This document shows positions 9,841 through 21,903 of a stretch of DNA of 64,000 nt, piece after piece. The position numbers and the translations under genes are program-made. This stretch comes from Diadophis punctatus similis (Eukaryota; Chordata; Lepidosauria; Squamata; Dipsadidae), in the NCBI GenBank assembly GCA_023053685.1, contig JALIGW010000005.1, positions 20,280,001 through 20,344,000 of the forward strand. The letters run 5' to 3'. How positions within the stretch are numbered: the first letter of the stretch is position 1; every line of letters starts with the position of its first letter. The notes under the pieces were generated by a model. The model saw only the letters and a list, made by a program, of their open reading frames with translations. It did no database searches and was not told the origin of the DNA.

Positions 9841-11816
9841 GCCTTGTGAGTTTCCAATATTAATCTGAATTTGTCCTCTACTTTAACCACATAATAGCAC
9901 CATTTTGTATGCATAAGCTTCCCGCTCCTTGAAATCCATATTCTAAAATCTGGCATTATTAAGACTTGTTTTGTTTTGTTTTTTGCTTCCAGGCTTATAA
10001 GGGATGAAACGATTAAAGGTTATGATAACCTGTGGAAGATCGAAGCCTTTGGCAACGATTGTTACTTTGGCTTTCAAAGAATCAGATTTTTTTTATGGTG
10101 GAGAAACTGACCTATGCAGGGTCAACCGAAGACTTTTCACTGCCTGAGGCAAACAGTACTATGGACCTCTCTTTTCTATGTACTGAAACCTACCTGATTG
10201 TGGAAAAAACCCAGGGGCCATGGAACAGAGCATGTTTGTTGGCATACAAAGCTCAGACTAGTTTAAAATGAAGGGTTTTAATCCAATTTTTGCATGTTTT
10301 CTCTTTTTAATGTTAGGTGCGAAAGTCCAGGCCCACACATGAAGGTACAGTATAATTAAGCTGAATTATTGCTACAAAGCCTATGCAAAGGAATCTCAAC
10401 TAATGGTTAGCATCTGCTTGGAATTAGCTAAGGGTGAACGGAATTCAAGGTGTGGGGTAGACTTGGTCCACCTGTGGCTGTGTAGGGATTCTAGACTGAT
10501 CCCTCTTTTAACTCCGCCCCAGGTTCTGCCACTCCTCCTACATTCCACTTGCTATTGCTGGTAATATTAACAGAGTAATGAGCATAACCTCTGGATTGTA
10601 TTTTACATCTGTTCAATGCATTTCATACCTAAGGTTTTTTGGAGAATACCTGGGGAAGATAGAGAAAGGAAAAGGGGAAGGGATCCAGGTTTATTTGGAA
10701 CAGATGAAGTGAAATAAATGGGAAATTAATAATGATGAATTCAAGATCCACTAACTGATTTATTACACTAGTAGCATTATTCAAGGCCAGAAAAGTTTAT
10801 AAAGGGCAAACAGATGAACCCTTTGTATTATAGGAGCTTGCAGATTAAAATTTGATATAGTAGGAAAAAGAAGAAGGTAGAGTCAATAAGAATATTTCAG
10901 TTACAAGGCATAGATAACATGTTAATTTTCTTAGAGTAGAACATGAAAATCTTTGAATCCTATTTTCCACTCTGCCAGTAAGAGTTTCTCTTTGCAGTTT
11001 TATTTCACTTTATTCAGAAAGCAATTTTTCACTGAGTGACATTTTTGAAATTTTACTGTTCTTCTTCTAAGCAGTTACTTTAGTCATAAATCAGATCTCC
11101 ATTTGAGGTGGCTTATAATATTTCATGCCAACATTGTGTGATAAGTTCAAGCTCTTCTTAGTTCCTAAAAGAAATAGAAAGGAGATTCCCAATAAATCAG
11201 AACCGTTGCCCCCTTTTCCATTGTTCCCTTTAAAATAAAGGATATGTAATAGAAGAGAATATTTCTATAAAACCTTGACAATTTTATCTTTGTAAAAGAA
11301 CATGACTGCATTCATGACCCAGTCAAGTCAAAAATGGTTGCTCTGTTTACTTGTCCCTTCTGCATCAGATCTTCTTCTTTTTTTGCCAATCCTCTTATTT
11401 TTTTAAATAACCTTTTATTTTATAAAATGCCATTACAAATTGCACATGATTGGAAAAACTGGAAACAAAGTAGGTATAGTTGCTAATGAGGACACTAGTA
11501 TCAAACATGGCCCAGAGATTCCTTTCAGAGTTCATGTTGTTTTAGAACTGTCCACCATCAGGGTCATCCATCAGGCAAATGCCAAGGATGCTATGTCAGT
11601 AGAATTGTACAACACAGACTCAGCTCTGTAACCATGACTGCAGGGAGCAGGCAACATCTCGACCACTAGCACTGTGCAGCAGCTCCTGACTTTTAGCTAA
11701 AGCCAATAGTTCTAAAACATCTGGAAAAATCACATATTGCCTATTGCTGCAGGAGCAGATGCTGTTGCTCTTCTAATGATGAAGATTTAAATCCTAGTCT
11801 GGTTGCCTTTTGTATA
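9841..11816. other. Unassigned 2 kb, no gene recognised
   Basis: AT-rich, low repeat content. Two orphan open frames, 10032-10271 (+, 79 codons) and 11440-11631 (+, 63 codons), show no recognisable motif. The second has a fairly even amino acid mix and could be a decayed coding relic, but nothing supports expression. Confidence 0.35.
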
Positions 11817-12526
11817 CAGATACTCCTCGACTTATGACCAATGTTCCCTCTAACATTGAAAATCACTGTTCGGCAGTTGGAAACTGCTGCGCTGCGTTTT
11901 CTTTTCTGGAGGGACCGAACTGGCCTCCCTGGATGAAGAGTAAGCTGGTGGGAAGCAGCCTTTGATCTCGTTCTCCTCTCCCTAGCAGTGGAGCCCGCCT
12001 GGGAGGCAAGAGTTAAAGCCTCCACCTCTCTTTGTTGAAGGCTCCTTTCCCTCCCCACCCACCCCGATCTGCTGGTGATCAATGTTCCCACTGACATAAG
12101 AAAACTCTGCGGGGCAGTTGGAAACTGGTGCGCGCTGTTTTCTTATCACATGCGCGGCCGCGCAGCCAAGCAGCTTAGAGGGAACATTGCTTATGACCAC
12201 AATTGACCCAAATTTCTGTTGTTAAGCAACAGAAGTGAGCCGTGCCCAATGTTATGAACTTTTTGTCATGGTTGTTAAGTAAACCCAGCTTCCAGCATTG
12301 CTTTCGGGAAGTCAACTGGGAAGGTCGAAAATGGTGATCACATGACCCCGGGATGCTGCAAACATTGTAAATACATGCCAGTTGCCAAGCGCCTCAGTTT
12401 TTATCACATGACCATGGGGATGATACATGAGTTGTAACTGCAAGGATTGGCTGTAAGTCACTTTTTTCATTGCCGTTGTAACTCTGAAGAGTCACTAAAC
12501 GAATGGTTGTAAATTGAGGACTATAT
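11817..12526 (+). mobile_element. Tigger/pogo-like element, copy 2, split by a hAT
   Basis: Starts cagatactcctcgactta after TA (11815-11816). The body resumes at 12190 (cttatgaccacaattgaccc) and ends near attgaggactatatg with a decayed terminus. The hAT at 11839-12189 sits 22 bp inside its left end. Confidence 0.7.
11839..12189. mobile_element. hAT-type element nested in Tigger-like element
   Basis: Ends CAATGTTCCCTCTAA and TTAGAGGGAACATTG, with a perfect 8 bp duplication cttatgac at 11831-11838 and 12190-12197. A second internal start-like copy (caatgttcccactgacataa) at about 12080 and repeated cagttggaaact blocks show an internal duplication. Non-coding. Confidence 0.85.
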
Positions 12527-13253
12527 GCCTGGAAATTGGGAAGGCGCTACCTAGGCCTTTGTTTCAAAAAACAAAATGCCTTGGCAGGCCTGCACAACAT
12601 ACCTGAAACAAATGGTCCAGAGACATTATCAGGCAGGAAGGAGTTAAATATATTGTTCCTTAATTTATCTAAATTGCAGTTTCTAAAGAATGCTTTGGAG
12701 AAAAGAAGCAGTTGTCAAGCTAATGTTGCACCTAGTTACAATGTGAGGTGCAGTTTGACCTAGAAAGAAAAATCACAGCTAGTCAGAGCCTGCTTGCTGG
12801 CTTTCATTCCTAACTCCTGATTCCGAAGAAAACGTAAAAAAACAAAGACTTTCCCGTGGATGAGACAGAATGGCACCTTGTGTAGCCCGATTTAATGAGT
12901 GCTAGGCTGGTACTAATGGCCTTTTTGCTTTGATATCAAGTAATTAGGAAAGATCGAAGGAGCTTTTGGACCTGTCTTTTCTAATATTGGACAGGAAGTT
13001 TTATATCACAATTTTCAAAGCAGCTGCTATCACAAGTTTGCTAAACTAGCTTTGGAATTCTGTCAGAAGAGACTCTTTTTTTTTTTTTTTTTGCAATAAT
13101 GCTTTAGTCCCATAAGCTTGAAGATGATGTACTGGATTCTCAACTTGGCTAAAATATCTTCTTCCTCAAAAATGCAATTTTATCCAATGTGGTGCCTTTC
13201 GGGTGAATTTGGGTTATAGCTTCCCTGATTCCTAGTCAGCACATATAAAGAAT
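12527..13253. other. No recognisable feature except poly-T
   Basis: Holds a poly-T run near 13075-13092. The frame at 12536-12763 (+, 75 codons) has no recognisable motif. Confidence 0.4.
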
Positions 13254-13449
13254 TGTGAGGGTTATTGTTGAGTGCTCAAGGCTACGGCAGTCACCCAGGA
13301 ATGTATATAAAGAGCTGTCAGTCGGAAAGTTGCTGTTGCCGTTTGGAGTTGCCTCATCAGAACTGTGTTAGCTCGTTAGCAATAAATGGTTGTTATTGTA
13401 ACACAACCTGTCTCACCTCAGTTCCTACCCGCCTGGTTCTCCAAACAGA
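13254..13449 (+). mobile_element. Possible short solo LTR
   Basis: Begins tgtgagggtt and ends ccaaaca. A TATA-like gtatataaag near 13304 precedes a polyadenylation signal aataaa near 13381, in the order expected of an LTR. No clear target duplication and no internal retroelement sequence were seen, so this is tentative. Confidence 0.35.
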
Positions 13450-13513
13450 GCAGTTGTAGTCCACTCTTACCTGGAAAAGGCAGTTTTTTATTTTTTTCAT
13501 TCATTTTGTCAAG

Positions 13514-13754
13514 CATAGCAATAGCACTTAGACTTATATACCGCTTCATAGTGCTTTACAGCCCTCTCTAAGCGGTTTACAGAGTTTAGCATATTGCCCC
13601 CAACAATCTGGGTCCTCATTTTACCGACCTCAGAAGGATGGAAGGCTGAGTCAACCTTGAGCCGGTGAGATTTGAACAGCTGAACTGCTGAACTAGCAGT
13701 CAGCTGAAGTAGGTTGAAGTGCTGCTTTTAACCACTGCGCCACCTCGGCTGTAC
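13514..13754 (-). repeat. tRNA-derived SINE, second family
   Basis: The complement of 'ggtggcgcagtggttaaaag' at right is the tRNA-like head. The body has 'aaggttgactcagccttcca' and 'aaccgcttagagagggctgt' on the minus strand. The 3' end has taagtgctattgctat at left. Other copies: 27181-27416, 33655-34128 and 51231-51995. Confidence 0.8.
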
Positions 13755-14244
13755 AGGATAGTAGTTGTTTGTATAAACATAACATAAGTAAAAAAGTACC
13801 GATAAAAGAGGACAATAGGACAGTAGGACAGGGACGGTAGGCACAGTGGTGCGGTTATGCATGCCATGCAAAAAACAAAAACACTGCATACAAAAAATAA
13901 AAGCATCTTAAGTCCATCTGATCTTCCAAGTTTCTATTGAAAGTTGCTATACTTTTGAAATTTATTGATGTCAATGGTTGCAAAATACATCTAGCTTTTT
14001 TAAAAAATATATTATTTGGCTCTTCAAGTTTGATGGGATCTGCACAGCACCCAATCATGAAATACAATTTGTTCATACATATCTTAATTGTCACTGTTCT
14101 CTTTATAGACTTTGGGTAGAATCACAGTCAATGTAGATCTCAGGTCTATATCCGCAGTGTGCTGACGAAGGAGTCTTGGAAAGAGAAATAGCTTGCAACA
14201 AACCTGCAGGTTTTTCTTAACACTGCAGCATCATCCTCACTAGA
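13755..14244. other. No recognisable feature
   Basis: Overlapping short frames on both strands (13855-14119) without motifs. Confidence 0.35.
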
Positions 14245-14303
14245 GAATTCTGGGAGTTGAAGTCCACACATGTTAAAGTTGGTTGACATTGAGAAACGCT
14301 GAT
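14245..14303. mobile_element. hAT-type MITE half
   Basis: gaattctgggagttgaag, then gttaaagttggttgacattg, then aacgctg is one half of the palindromic MITE seen intact at 62152-62286. The left half is missing. Confidence 0.5.
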
Positions 14304-14636
14304 CTTACAGGATGTTTTGCTCTTAGAACTGACATCAGCTGTTTGCAGTGTTAGGCCAGGCAGCCAGATTCTGGTCACAGATTAAAATGTAATTGCTTTG
14401 CAGCTATACATAATAAATGGTTGCCATAAAAATGAAAATATTGCCGCAGCAGGGTTGAGGAAAGGGAGACATTTTGTTCATGCAAAATGTCGCTTTCCGG
14501 TGCACATCTACTGTAATCCAGGTGTCCTCTTGTTTAAATTTAAGATGTCACTGTTTCTTTAGGCAGACTTCATAGAAAAAGAGCTAATTGTCTGTTTCAA
14601 ATATTAGAGGTTTATCCCATTCTTCCTGCAGTAACT
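14304..14636. other. No recognisable feature
   Basis: Unassigned. Confidence 0.35.
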
Positions 14637-14638
14637 TA

Positions 14639-15483
14639 CCATATTTTTCGGAGTATAAGACGCACCGGAGTATAAGACGCACCTAGATTTTAGAGGAGGA
14701 AAACAAGGAAAAAAGTATTCTGAACAAAATGGTGCAGTAATATATTATTTAATAAAGTACCAGTGTAGCAGAATACTTTTTACAACCATGTATACTTTTT
14801 ACAACCATGTACACTTTTTACAAACTTCAAACTTGATAGCTTTAAGACTTGTGGACTTCAACTCCCATAATTCCTCCTCCAGTCATGCTAGCTCAGGGAT
14901 GGGAGTTGAAGTCCACAAGTCTTAAACTTGCCAAGTTTGAAGACCCTTGCACCTTTAACCCCTAACCCAGGGGTCTTCAAACTTGACAGCTTTAAGACTA
15001 GTGGACTTCAACTCCCATAATTCCTCCTCCAGTCATGCTAGCTCAGGAATGGGAGTTGAAGTCCACAAGTCTTAAACTTGCCAAGTTCGAAGATCCTTGC
15101 ACCCCTAACCCCTAACCCAGGGGTCTTCAAACTTGACAGCTTTAAGACTAGTGGACTTCAACTCCCAGAATTCCTCCTCCAGTCATGCTAGATGGGGTAA
15201 TTAGAAGGGAAAACCACCTCCATTTTTGCAAAAAATGGCCTGTTTTTTGCCCGGTTTTTTTTTGCAAAAATGGGCCATGCAGAGGGTTTGGGAAGCCTGC
15301 AGAGTGCTCCTAGGGGGTGGAGGAAGGCAAACCCTCTGCGCACCCCATTTTTGCAAAAAATGGGCCCATTTTTCACAAAAATTGGACGCAGGGGGCGGGG
15401 CTTCGGGAGACCAAAAATGGCTGTATTCGATGTATAAGACGCACCGACATTTCCACCCTCTTTTTATACTCCGAAAAATATGG
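14639..15483. mobile_element. TIR element of 845 bp with TA flanks and internal tandem units
   Basis: Ends CCATATTTTTCGGAGTATAA and the complement (tatactccgaaaaatatgg), flanked by TA at 14637-14638 and 15484-15485. The terminal motif 'ataagacgcacc' recurs at 62881. The interior holds tandem units with a 150 bp period (gtggacttca at 14851, 15001 and 15151), each derived from a hAT-type palindromic MITE, then a ttttgcaaaaaatggcc inverted block. The superfamily is inferred as Tc1/mariner-like only from the TA. Confidence 0.7.
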
Positions 15484-17289
15484 TAATCCTTTGTAGCCCT
15501 AGCCAATGGAAGCTGACAATAATAGATGTGTTTAGTTATTTTAGAACTTATGATAACTCCTGTGTGCAGCGCTATAGTTATGTTCTGGTGACTCTACTTC
15601 TGGTTGACTTTGAAACTTCGCAGAGAGTTTCCAGGTCAACCAGAAGGACTAGGTGGCATTGGGGTTGGAATGGGAACTGGTAGGGTCAGAATGTACTTCT
15701 CGGTCAGTCTCCATGCTTAGGTCTGCTGAATGGCTGCCCAGGACAGAAATTATTCTGGAAAAGAACAGCTATAATAATGTGAAGCTTATGTTTTGTGCTT
15801 AGGTGAAGCTACAAGATGGGAAATCTGTATCATCTGCTTGCATTGCAATATTTTAATATAAAATAGTTTCATTTCCCAAATTTCTGTAGGTGACTGCTTT
15901 AATCCTAAATGTTTTGGGATGATAGCACTATGTTTCATATGTTTACAGATTGTGATGGTGATGATGGTGATGATAATGATGATATATTGATGGAGGCTGC
16001 CTTGAAAGAAGATTGGTTTGATTTAAAAACTGGGGGAAGAAACATCTGTTGGAAGAAAAATCTAGTCTGGTTTCAATCCGGGAGAAAGGTGCTGGAAATA
16101 AAATGGAGGCTGATTAGAAAGGACTCTGTTTATTGATGAGCAGAACTAACCACAGCATGCAGTTCTGGGACAGCTGACAAATTGGTTTGATAAGTTCATG
16201 GATTTTTATAGGGTTCTGAGATGCTGCAGGGGGTTGTGCAATGTAGTTAGCCTGGTGTCTTTTGCTATTCTAATGGTGGTGGGTTAATCCTATTATGTCC
16301 TAAAGGTCATGTCCTGTTCTTAGAATTTGGGTGTGGGGTGTGTGTAAATTCGTAATCCCATCATCTAGACCTGAAGGTGTTTTGTTAGTGAATAGGCTGG
16401 CCTGGATTTCTTAATGGGCACAAAATATCCATCTCTAAAGACTTCAGGCATCTGCTGGAGGCTATTGAGAAAGACTGGGGCTGCTTTCTGTCTTTAAGAA
16501 CATGTTTCTCCATTTCTCCTTTGAAGAAAAATATAATATTCTCCTCAATATTTAAGGAAATATAATCTGCGCCTCTTTTAATATCCCCCAAAATATTTCA
16601 TTCTTCTAGTGGGGGGGCCTTCCCACACATCAATAACTTGTGCTCTGCTGAGGACACTACAGGACTCTGATAGCTGAAAATGCAAATGACCTGGAAGCTC
16701 CAGTTAAAAATCAAGAAGCACAGTGAAAAAAAATGAGACTAAAATTCAATACTGTATAAAGATCAGAATCGTGCAGGTAATGGTTTTCCCTGTAACTCTG
16801 TGGAGAAATAAAAATGGGACCTTGAAGAGGCAGAATAGAAGGAATATCAATACTTTTGAACTTGGTGTTTTAATATCATGGACAGTCAAGAAAACAGATG
16901 GATCATAGAACAAATCAATCCAGAATTTTCATTCAAAGCAGAGATGAAAAATAAACTTTTGACACATTATGCAAAGACTGAGCTTTCTTGAGCAATCTAT
17001 AAAGCTGGGAAAGAAGGAATGGAAAGAAGAGCAACCAGCAGCAGAGTGGATGGACTTAATTATAGTAATGACGGATTCACTGTAATTGACAGTCTATCTA
17101 TATTCTGAGCTACTAAGAGTTGACATCAACTTGATGGCACATAATCAAACAGTCAATCAGTCAATCACTAAGTAAGATTGTCATGTGACAAAGATCTTGC
17201 TACCTAAACAAAATAGCAACATCGATCTAATGGAATAAATAGTGCACTCCAAAAGAAATTCCCTGCCAATAGTTTTTAATGTTCAAACT
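15484..17289. other. Unassigned 1.8 kb with a small GAT repeat
   Basis: Contains a (gatgat) run near 15952-15985. The frame at 15909-16136 (+) includes it and encodes an Asp-rich start, which is a repeat artefact. No gene or mobile element recognised. Confidence 0.4.
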
Positions 17290-18600
17290 TTCCATTAAAA
17301 AATAATTAAAAACCAGATCTCACATCATCTAGAAACAAACCAAGTAATAACCAACAGCCAACACGGATTTGTTAAGAACAAGTCATGCCAAACCAACCTC
17401 ATTTCATTTTTCAACACTGTGACCAAATTAGTAGACCAGCGAAATGCAGTAGACATAATATACCTGGACTTCAGCAAAGCATTTGACAAAGTAGACCACA
17501 ACCTATTTCTTCATAAGCTAGAAAAAAGCGGGATAGACAGCTACACAACCAGATGGATTAACAACTGGCTGACCAACCGTACCCAGTGAGTAGTCCTCAA
17601 TGGCTCTAAGTCCACATGGAGAGAAGTAAGCAGTGGCGTACCACAAGGTTCCGTCCTAGGCCCAGTACTCTTTAATATCTTCATAAATGACCTAGATGAG
17701 GGAATAGCAGGAGAACTAACCAAATTTGCAGACGATACCAAGCTGGCGGAAGTAGCAAACACCCCAGAGGACAGACTCAAAATCCAGAGGGACCTTGACA
17801 GACTCGAACACTGGGCCCAAACCAATAAAATGAAATTTAACACGGAGAAAAGTAAAATTCTACACCTAGGTAAGAAGAATCAAAAATACACATACAAACT
17901 GGGTGAAACCACACTCAATAGGAGCGATTGTGAGAGGGATCTTGGAGTCTTGGTAGACAGCCAACTAAATATGAGCCAGCAGTGTGCAGCAGCAGCCAAA
18001 AAGGCCAACGCAGTCCTGAGCTGCATAAATAAGAGGGATACAATCAAGGACCAGAGAGGTACTAGTACCACTCTATAAAGCCTTGGTCAGACCACACCTA
18101 GAGTACTGCATCCAGTTTTGGTCACCATACTACAAAAAAGACATTGAAACCCTAGAGAAAGTGCAGAAGAGAGCAACCAGGATGATAAAGGGTCTGGAAA
18201 ATAAAACATACAAAGAGCGGTTGCAGGAACTGAGCTTGGCCAGTCTGGCGAAGAGAAGGACAAGGGGTGACATGATAGCAGTGTTCCAATACTTGAGAGG
18301 ATGCCACAAAGAGGAGGGGGTCAGGCTGTTCTCTATGGCACCAGAAAGCCATACAAGGAATAATGGATGGAAGCTGACCAAGGAGAGATTCAACCTGGAA
18401 GTGAGGAGAAACTTTCTGACGGTGAGAGCGATCAACCAGTGGAACAGCTTGCCAGCGGAGGTTGTGAGAGCCCCAACACTTGTGACCTTCAAGGGGAGTC
18501 TGGACTGCCATCTGTCTCAAATGGTGTAGGAACTCCTGCTTGAGCAGGGGGTTGGACTAGATGACCTACAAGGTGCCTTTCAACTCTAATAATAAATCTA
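17290..18600 (+). mobile_element. CR1-type LINE, ORF2 reverse transcriptase half and 3' end
   Basis: Encodes reverse-transcriptase motifs in order: HGFVKNKSCQTNL near 17370, YLDFSKAFDKVDHN near 17462, GVPQGSVLGPVLFNIFINDL near 17636, FADDTKL near 17727, [12 protein letters not shown] near 17930, then after a frameshift [18 protein letters not shown] from 18077 and the C-terminal NQWNSLPAEVV near 18435. A TGA stop near 17588 and the frameshift near 18040-18065 break it. The 3' UTR ends near 18600 (gttggactagatgacctaca). This is the longest CR1 here, 5'-truncated and not functional. Confidence 0.9.
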
Positions 18601-18633
18601 AATCTAAAAGTGGCATAGTTTGTGGTTTTATAA

Positions 18634-18876
18634 CAGGGGTCGGGAACCTTTTTGACTAAGAGAGCCATGAAAGCAAAAAATTTGGAAATTTATTTCAGTG
18701 AGAGCCATATAATATATTTTAAAAGTGAATTCAACTAAATGTCAATAGGGACAATGGGATATTGAGAGAATCCCTGTCTTTGTGCTGTTTAATTTGTTGC
18801 TGCTGTAGCAGCTTCCTTGCTCCAAAGTGATATTTGTCTTTGAGTTGGTGATTTCCATCATAGCATTGGTAATGAT

Positions 18877-18963
<87 letters not shown>

Positions 18964-19078
18964 CTTCTTCTTCTTCTTCTTCTTCTTCTTCTTCTTCTTC
19001 TTCTCCTTCCTTTCTTCTTCTTCTTCTTCTTCTTCTTCTTCTTCTTCTTCTTCTTCTTCTTCTTCTTCTTCTTCTTCT

Positions 19079-19137
<59 letters not shown>

Positions 19138-20454
19138 CTCTGCAAACCAATCCCCACCGTGGCTCCTTTCTCCCTCGCCCAGCCCTCTTCCAAGACATCA
19201 AGTGCGGAGAACCGCACCAAGCAAGGTAGGTGGGTGGGTTGCTGAAGAAGCCCCGGAGCCCCGCCGCCAACCTGCGTCTCCTGCTGGGAAGGAGCCTCTG
19301 TCACTGTCTCTCGCGGGGTTCCAGCCACCCGACTGAGTCCCTGACTGCGGCACCGGCAGGGTTAATGCGTATGGGAGAGGAGAGAGAGCGCTACCGCCGC
19401 CGCTGCTACTTTCACCGCTCCGATATTTCTTTGGTAGGCGCGCGCGGGAGGGACCATGGAGCAGAGGCGCCCGGCAGCTTAAGGCAAGAGGCGGGTGGGA
19501 GACGCGGGCAGGAGCCTGTCGCCGCCGCCGCCACTTCTGGCATCCTCACGCCTCTCACCCCGCTCGCCGGGTGCCTCTGCTCAGCGGTCCCTCCTGCGGA
19601 GGCCCACCAAAGAAATATTGGAGCGGCGAAAGTAGCAGCGGCGGCGGTAGCGCGCTCTCTCCTTCCCTCCCATGAGGGAAGGAGAGAGCGCGCTACCGCC
19701 GCCGCTGCTACTTTCGCCGCTCCAATATTTCTTTGGTGGGCCTCCGCAGGAGGGACCGCTGAGCAGAGGCACCCGGCGAGCGGGGTGAGAGGCGTGGGGA
19801 TGCCAGAAGTGGCGGCGGCGGCGACAGGCTCCTGCCCGCATCTCCCACCCGCCTCTTGCCTTAAGCTGCCGGGCGCCTCTGCTCCATGGTCCCTCCCGCG
19901 CGCGCCCACCAAAGAAATATCGGAGCGGTGAAAGTAGCAGCGGCGGCGGTAGCGCTCTCTCTCCTCTCCCATACGCATTAACCCTGCCGGTGCCGCGGTC
20001 AGGGACTCAGTCGGGTGGCTGGAACCCCGCGAGAGACAGCGACAGAGGCTCCTTCCCAGCAGGAGACGCAGGTTGGCGGCGGGGCTCTGGGGCTTCTTCA
20101 GCCGCTTGGCTGGAGAACGGCGGGGATGTGGCCATGGCCGTTTTTTAGCTCCCCCCGTCCCGGCTGAACGCCGCCATTTGGGTTATTTTTCCCTCTGTGC
20201 ATGCGCGCGCATGCACAGAGGGAAAAATAACCCAAATGATTGTGGTCAGCCGGGACGGGAAAGCGGTGATTGTGTTCAGCCGGGACGGGAAAGCGGGCAG
20301 GAGAAGCTCCGCGCCGCAACCGCCGCCAGTTCCATCGGCTATACGCCGAAGGACTGGCCCGGGTGAACCGGGAGGATTTCACCCCTGCTGCGAGCCATAT
20401 GCAGTCATCAAAAGAGCCACATCTGGCTCGCGAGCCATAGGTTCCCGACCCCTG
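18634..20454. mobile_element. hAT-type non-autonomous element, 1821 bp, giant palindrome
   Basis: Ends CAGGGGTCGGGAACC and GGTTCCCGACCCCTG with a perfect 8 bp duplication ttttataa (18626-18633 and 20455-20462). Inside are a CTTT/CTT tract (18876-19140), a GC-rich palindrome with roughly 430 bp arms (19240-19669 and 19674-20103), the gccatttgggtt core palindrome (about 20170-20240), and a truncated CAGGGGTGAAAT-family end at about 20357-20387. Near-identical long frames on opposite strands arise from the palindrome and are not genes. No transposase. Confidence 0.9.
18876..19140. repeat. CTTT/CTT microsatellite block
   Basis: (ctt t)n, then (ctt)n, then (cttt)n. It lies inside the 1821 bp hAT element, next to a GC-rich block that recurs beside the GGAA/GAAA tract at 37.6 kb. 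Confidence 0.95.
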
Positions 20455-20462
20455 TTTTATAA

Positions 20463-21112
20463 GAAGGGAAGATATTTATAGACAAGATCATTTGTAAGCT
20501 GTATTACAGTTACATGGACCATTCTTATTGGATACGCTCTGAAAAGGAACATATAATTTATTTAGCCAATTCTCAGATCAAATCTGCAATTATCTATTTT
20601 GCATACAGATACCAAGTTCTTACCAAAGTTTTTATTCAGGTTCATTGAAACCAGGGAGGGCCTAACTCGTATGTCATTCTGAAGACATCCTTTTAAATAG
20701 AAATCAGCTTGGGAAAGTCAACCAACATTTCTGGTTGGCCTCAGTCCAACGCAGCCCTTCCCTTAAACTGCCAAGCTAAAATCAACACAACTAAAATTAC
20801 ACAGCCACCTGTATTCTGGATTTCTCATGACTCAGAGCAATACAAGGCAAGATCACTGTGGCAGCTTATATTAAATATTACACCAGCCATCTGAACGCAA
20901 TGGCTCCGGTAGTCTACACTTCTTTGCCTCTGGAAGCTGGGCTGTTGTTTTAGGTTGATCTGGCAAAGCACAGTTTTTGTTTTTCATTAATCTGGGGTGC
21001 AGATCATCCATGCATAGTAAGAAGAATTGCTCTTATGTTTAAGCTTATTCTACATGCATATTTACATGCTTACATACAGTACATATCTGGTACATTATTT
21101 CCTTCAAGGACA
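20463..21112. other. No recognisable feature
   Basis: Unassigned AT-rich sequence. Confidence 0.4.
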
Positions 21113-21290
21113 AACCATCTTATGTCCCAAAGGTGCTTTTTCAAGAGGCAATTGGACTTTCTGGTTTTTCTTTGAAGACATTTCGCTTCTCATCCAAGAA
21201 GCTTCTTCAGCTCTGACTGGATGGTGGCGAATGGAAGGATTTATACTCTTTGCAGACAGCTGGTCATTTGATGATCATGGTAATCATGGA
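21113..21290. mobile_element. Penelope-like terminal fragment
   Basis: Carries 'cccaaaggtgctttttcaag', 'catccaagaagcttcttcag' and a tttatactctttgcagacag block, the same terminal module as at 7054-7190 and 45238-45535. No coding sequence is attached. Confidence 0.55.
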
Positions 21291-21899
21291 TCTTTGGAAT
21301 ATCTTTGGAAATGTGCACACCTACCTGCTGAAAAAGGACAAACAAAAGGTTAATGGGGGTGATAGAAAAATTAGCATGGCTGTCTTCGGTATATGATCAA
21401 AGAAATCAAGCTGGTGGCCAAATAGTGTGATCAAAGCTCTTCTTTCCCATTTTTTGTGTCACTCACATTTCAGCTAATTCTAATGCCTATAATCCCATCT
21501 TCATGTTCCGTATGGATTTACATAGACCACCTTGTTTCATTGAATGTTTGTTATTGACTTAGTGTATTGAAGTCAGCTGGGCCATTTATAAATGATGGCT
21601 TAGCATTAGTAGGTTTGGTAAACCCATCAAACTGTGGCTTATTCAAAACAAACTATGGAAACACAGCACAGCACAACGTGTAGTCCTACTGGTTATTTAA
21701 AAATAGTATGGAAAGGCACACTGGGGCTTCACAATCACTAGCCTTCTAATATTCCTTCTCCCAGCTTGATAAGAACTCTACAACACTCAGAAGATTGGGC
21801 ACTGTTTGGTAATAGTTTGATTTCCACAATAGGCCCTATATATTGATGTTTTTAATTGTTCTTGCCAACATAGCTGCCCTCTTTTTGGGGGGATCAAAC
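21291..21899. other. No recognisable feature
   Basis: Unassigned. Confidence 0.35.
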
Positions 21900-21903
21900 A
21901 TGG

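Noticed and set aside
15108..15120. Interstitial telomere repeat (ccctaaccc)
   Set aside because: Only two or three units with period 7 (cccctaa), within a tandemly repeated MITE spacer; not TTAGGG arrays.
18731..19336. Long frames of Lys/Glu/Arg or Phe/Leu/Ser on both strands
   Set aside because: They translate the CTTT/CTT microsatellite and are not proteins.
19230..19978. Near-identical 233- and 188-codon frames on opposite strands
   Set aside because: Both strands read the same palindrome. No protein family is visible.
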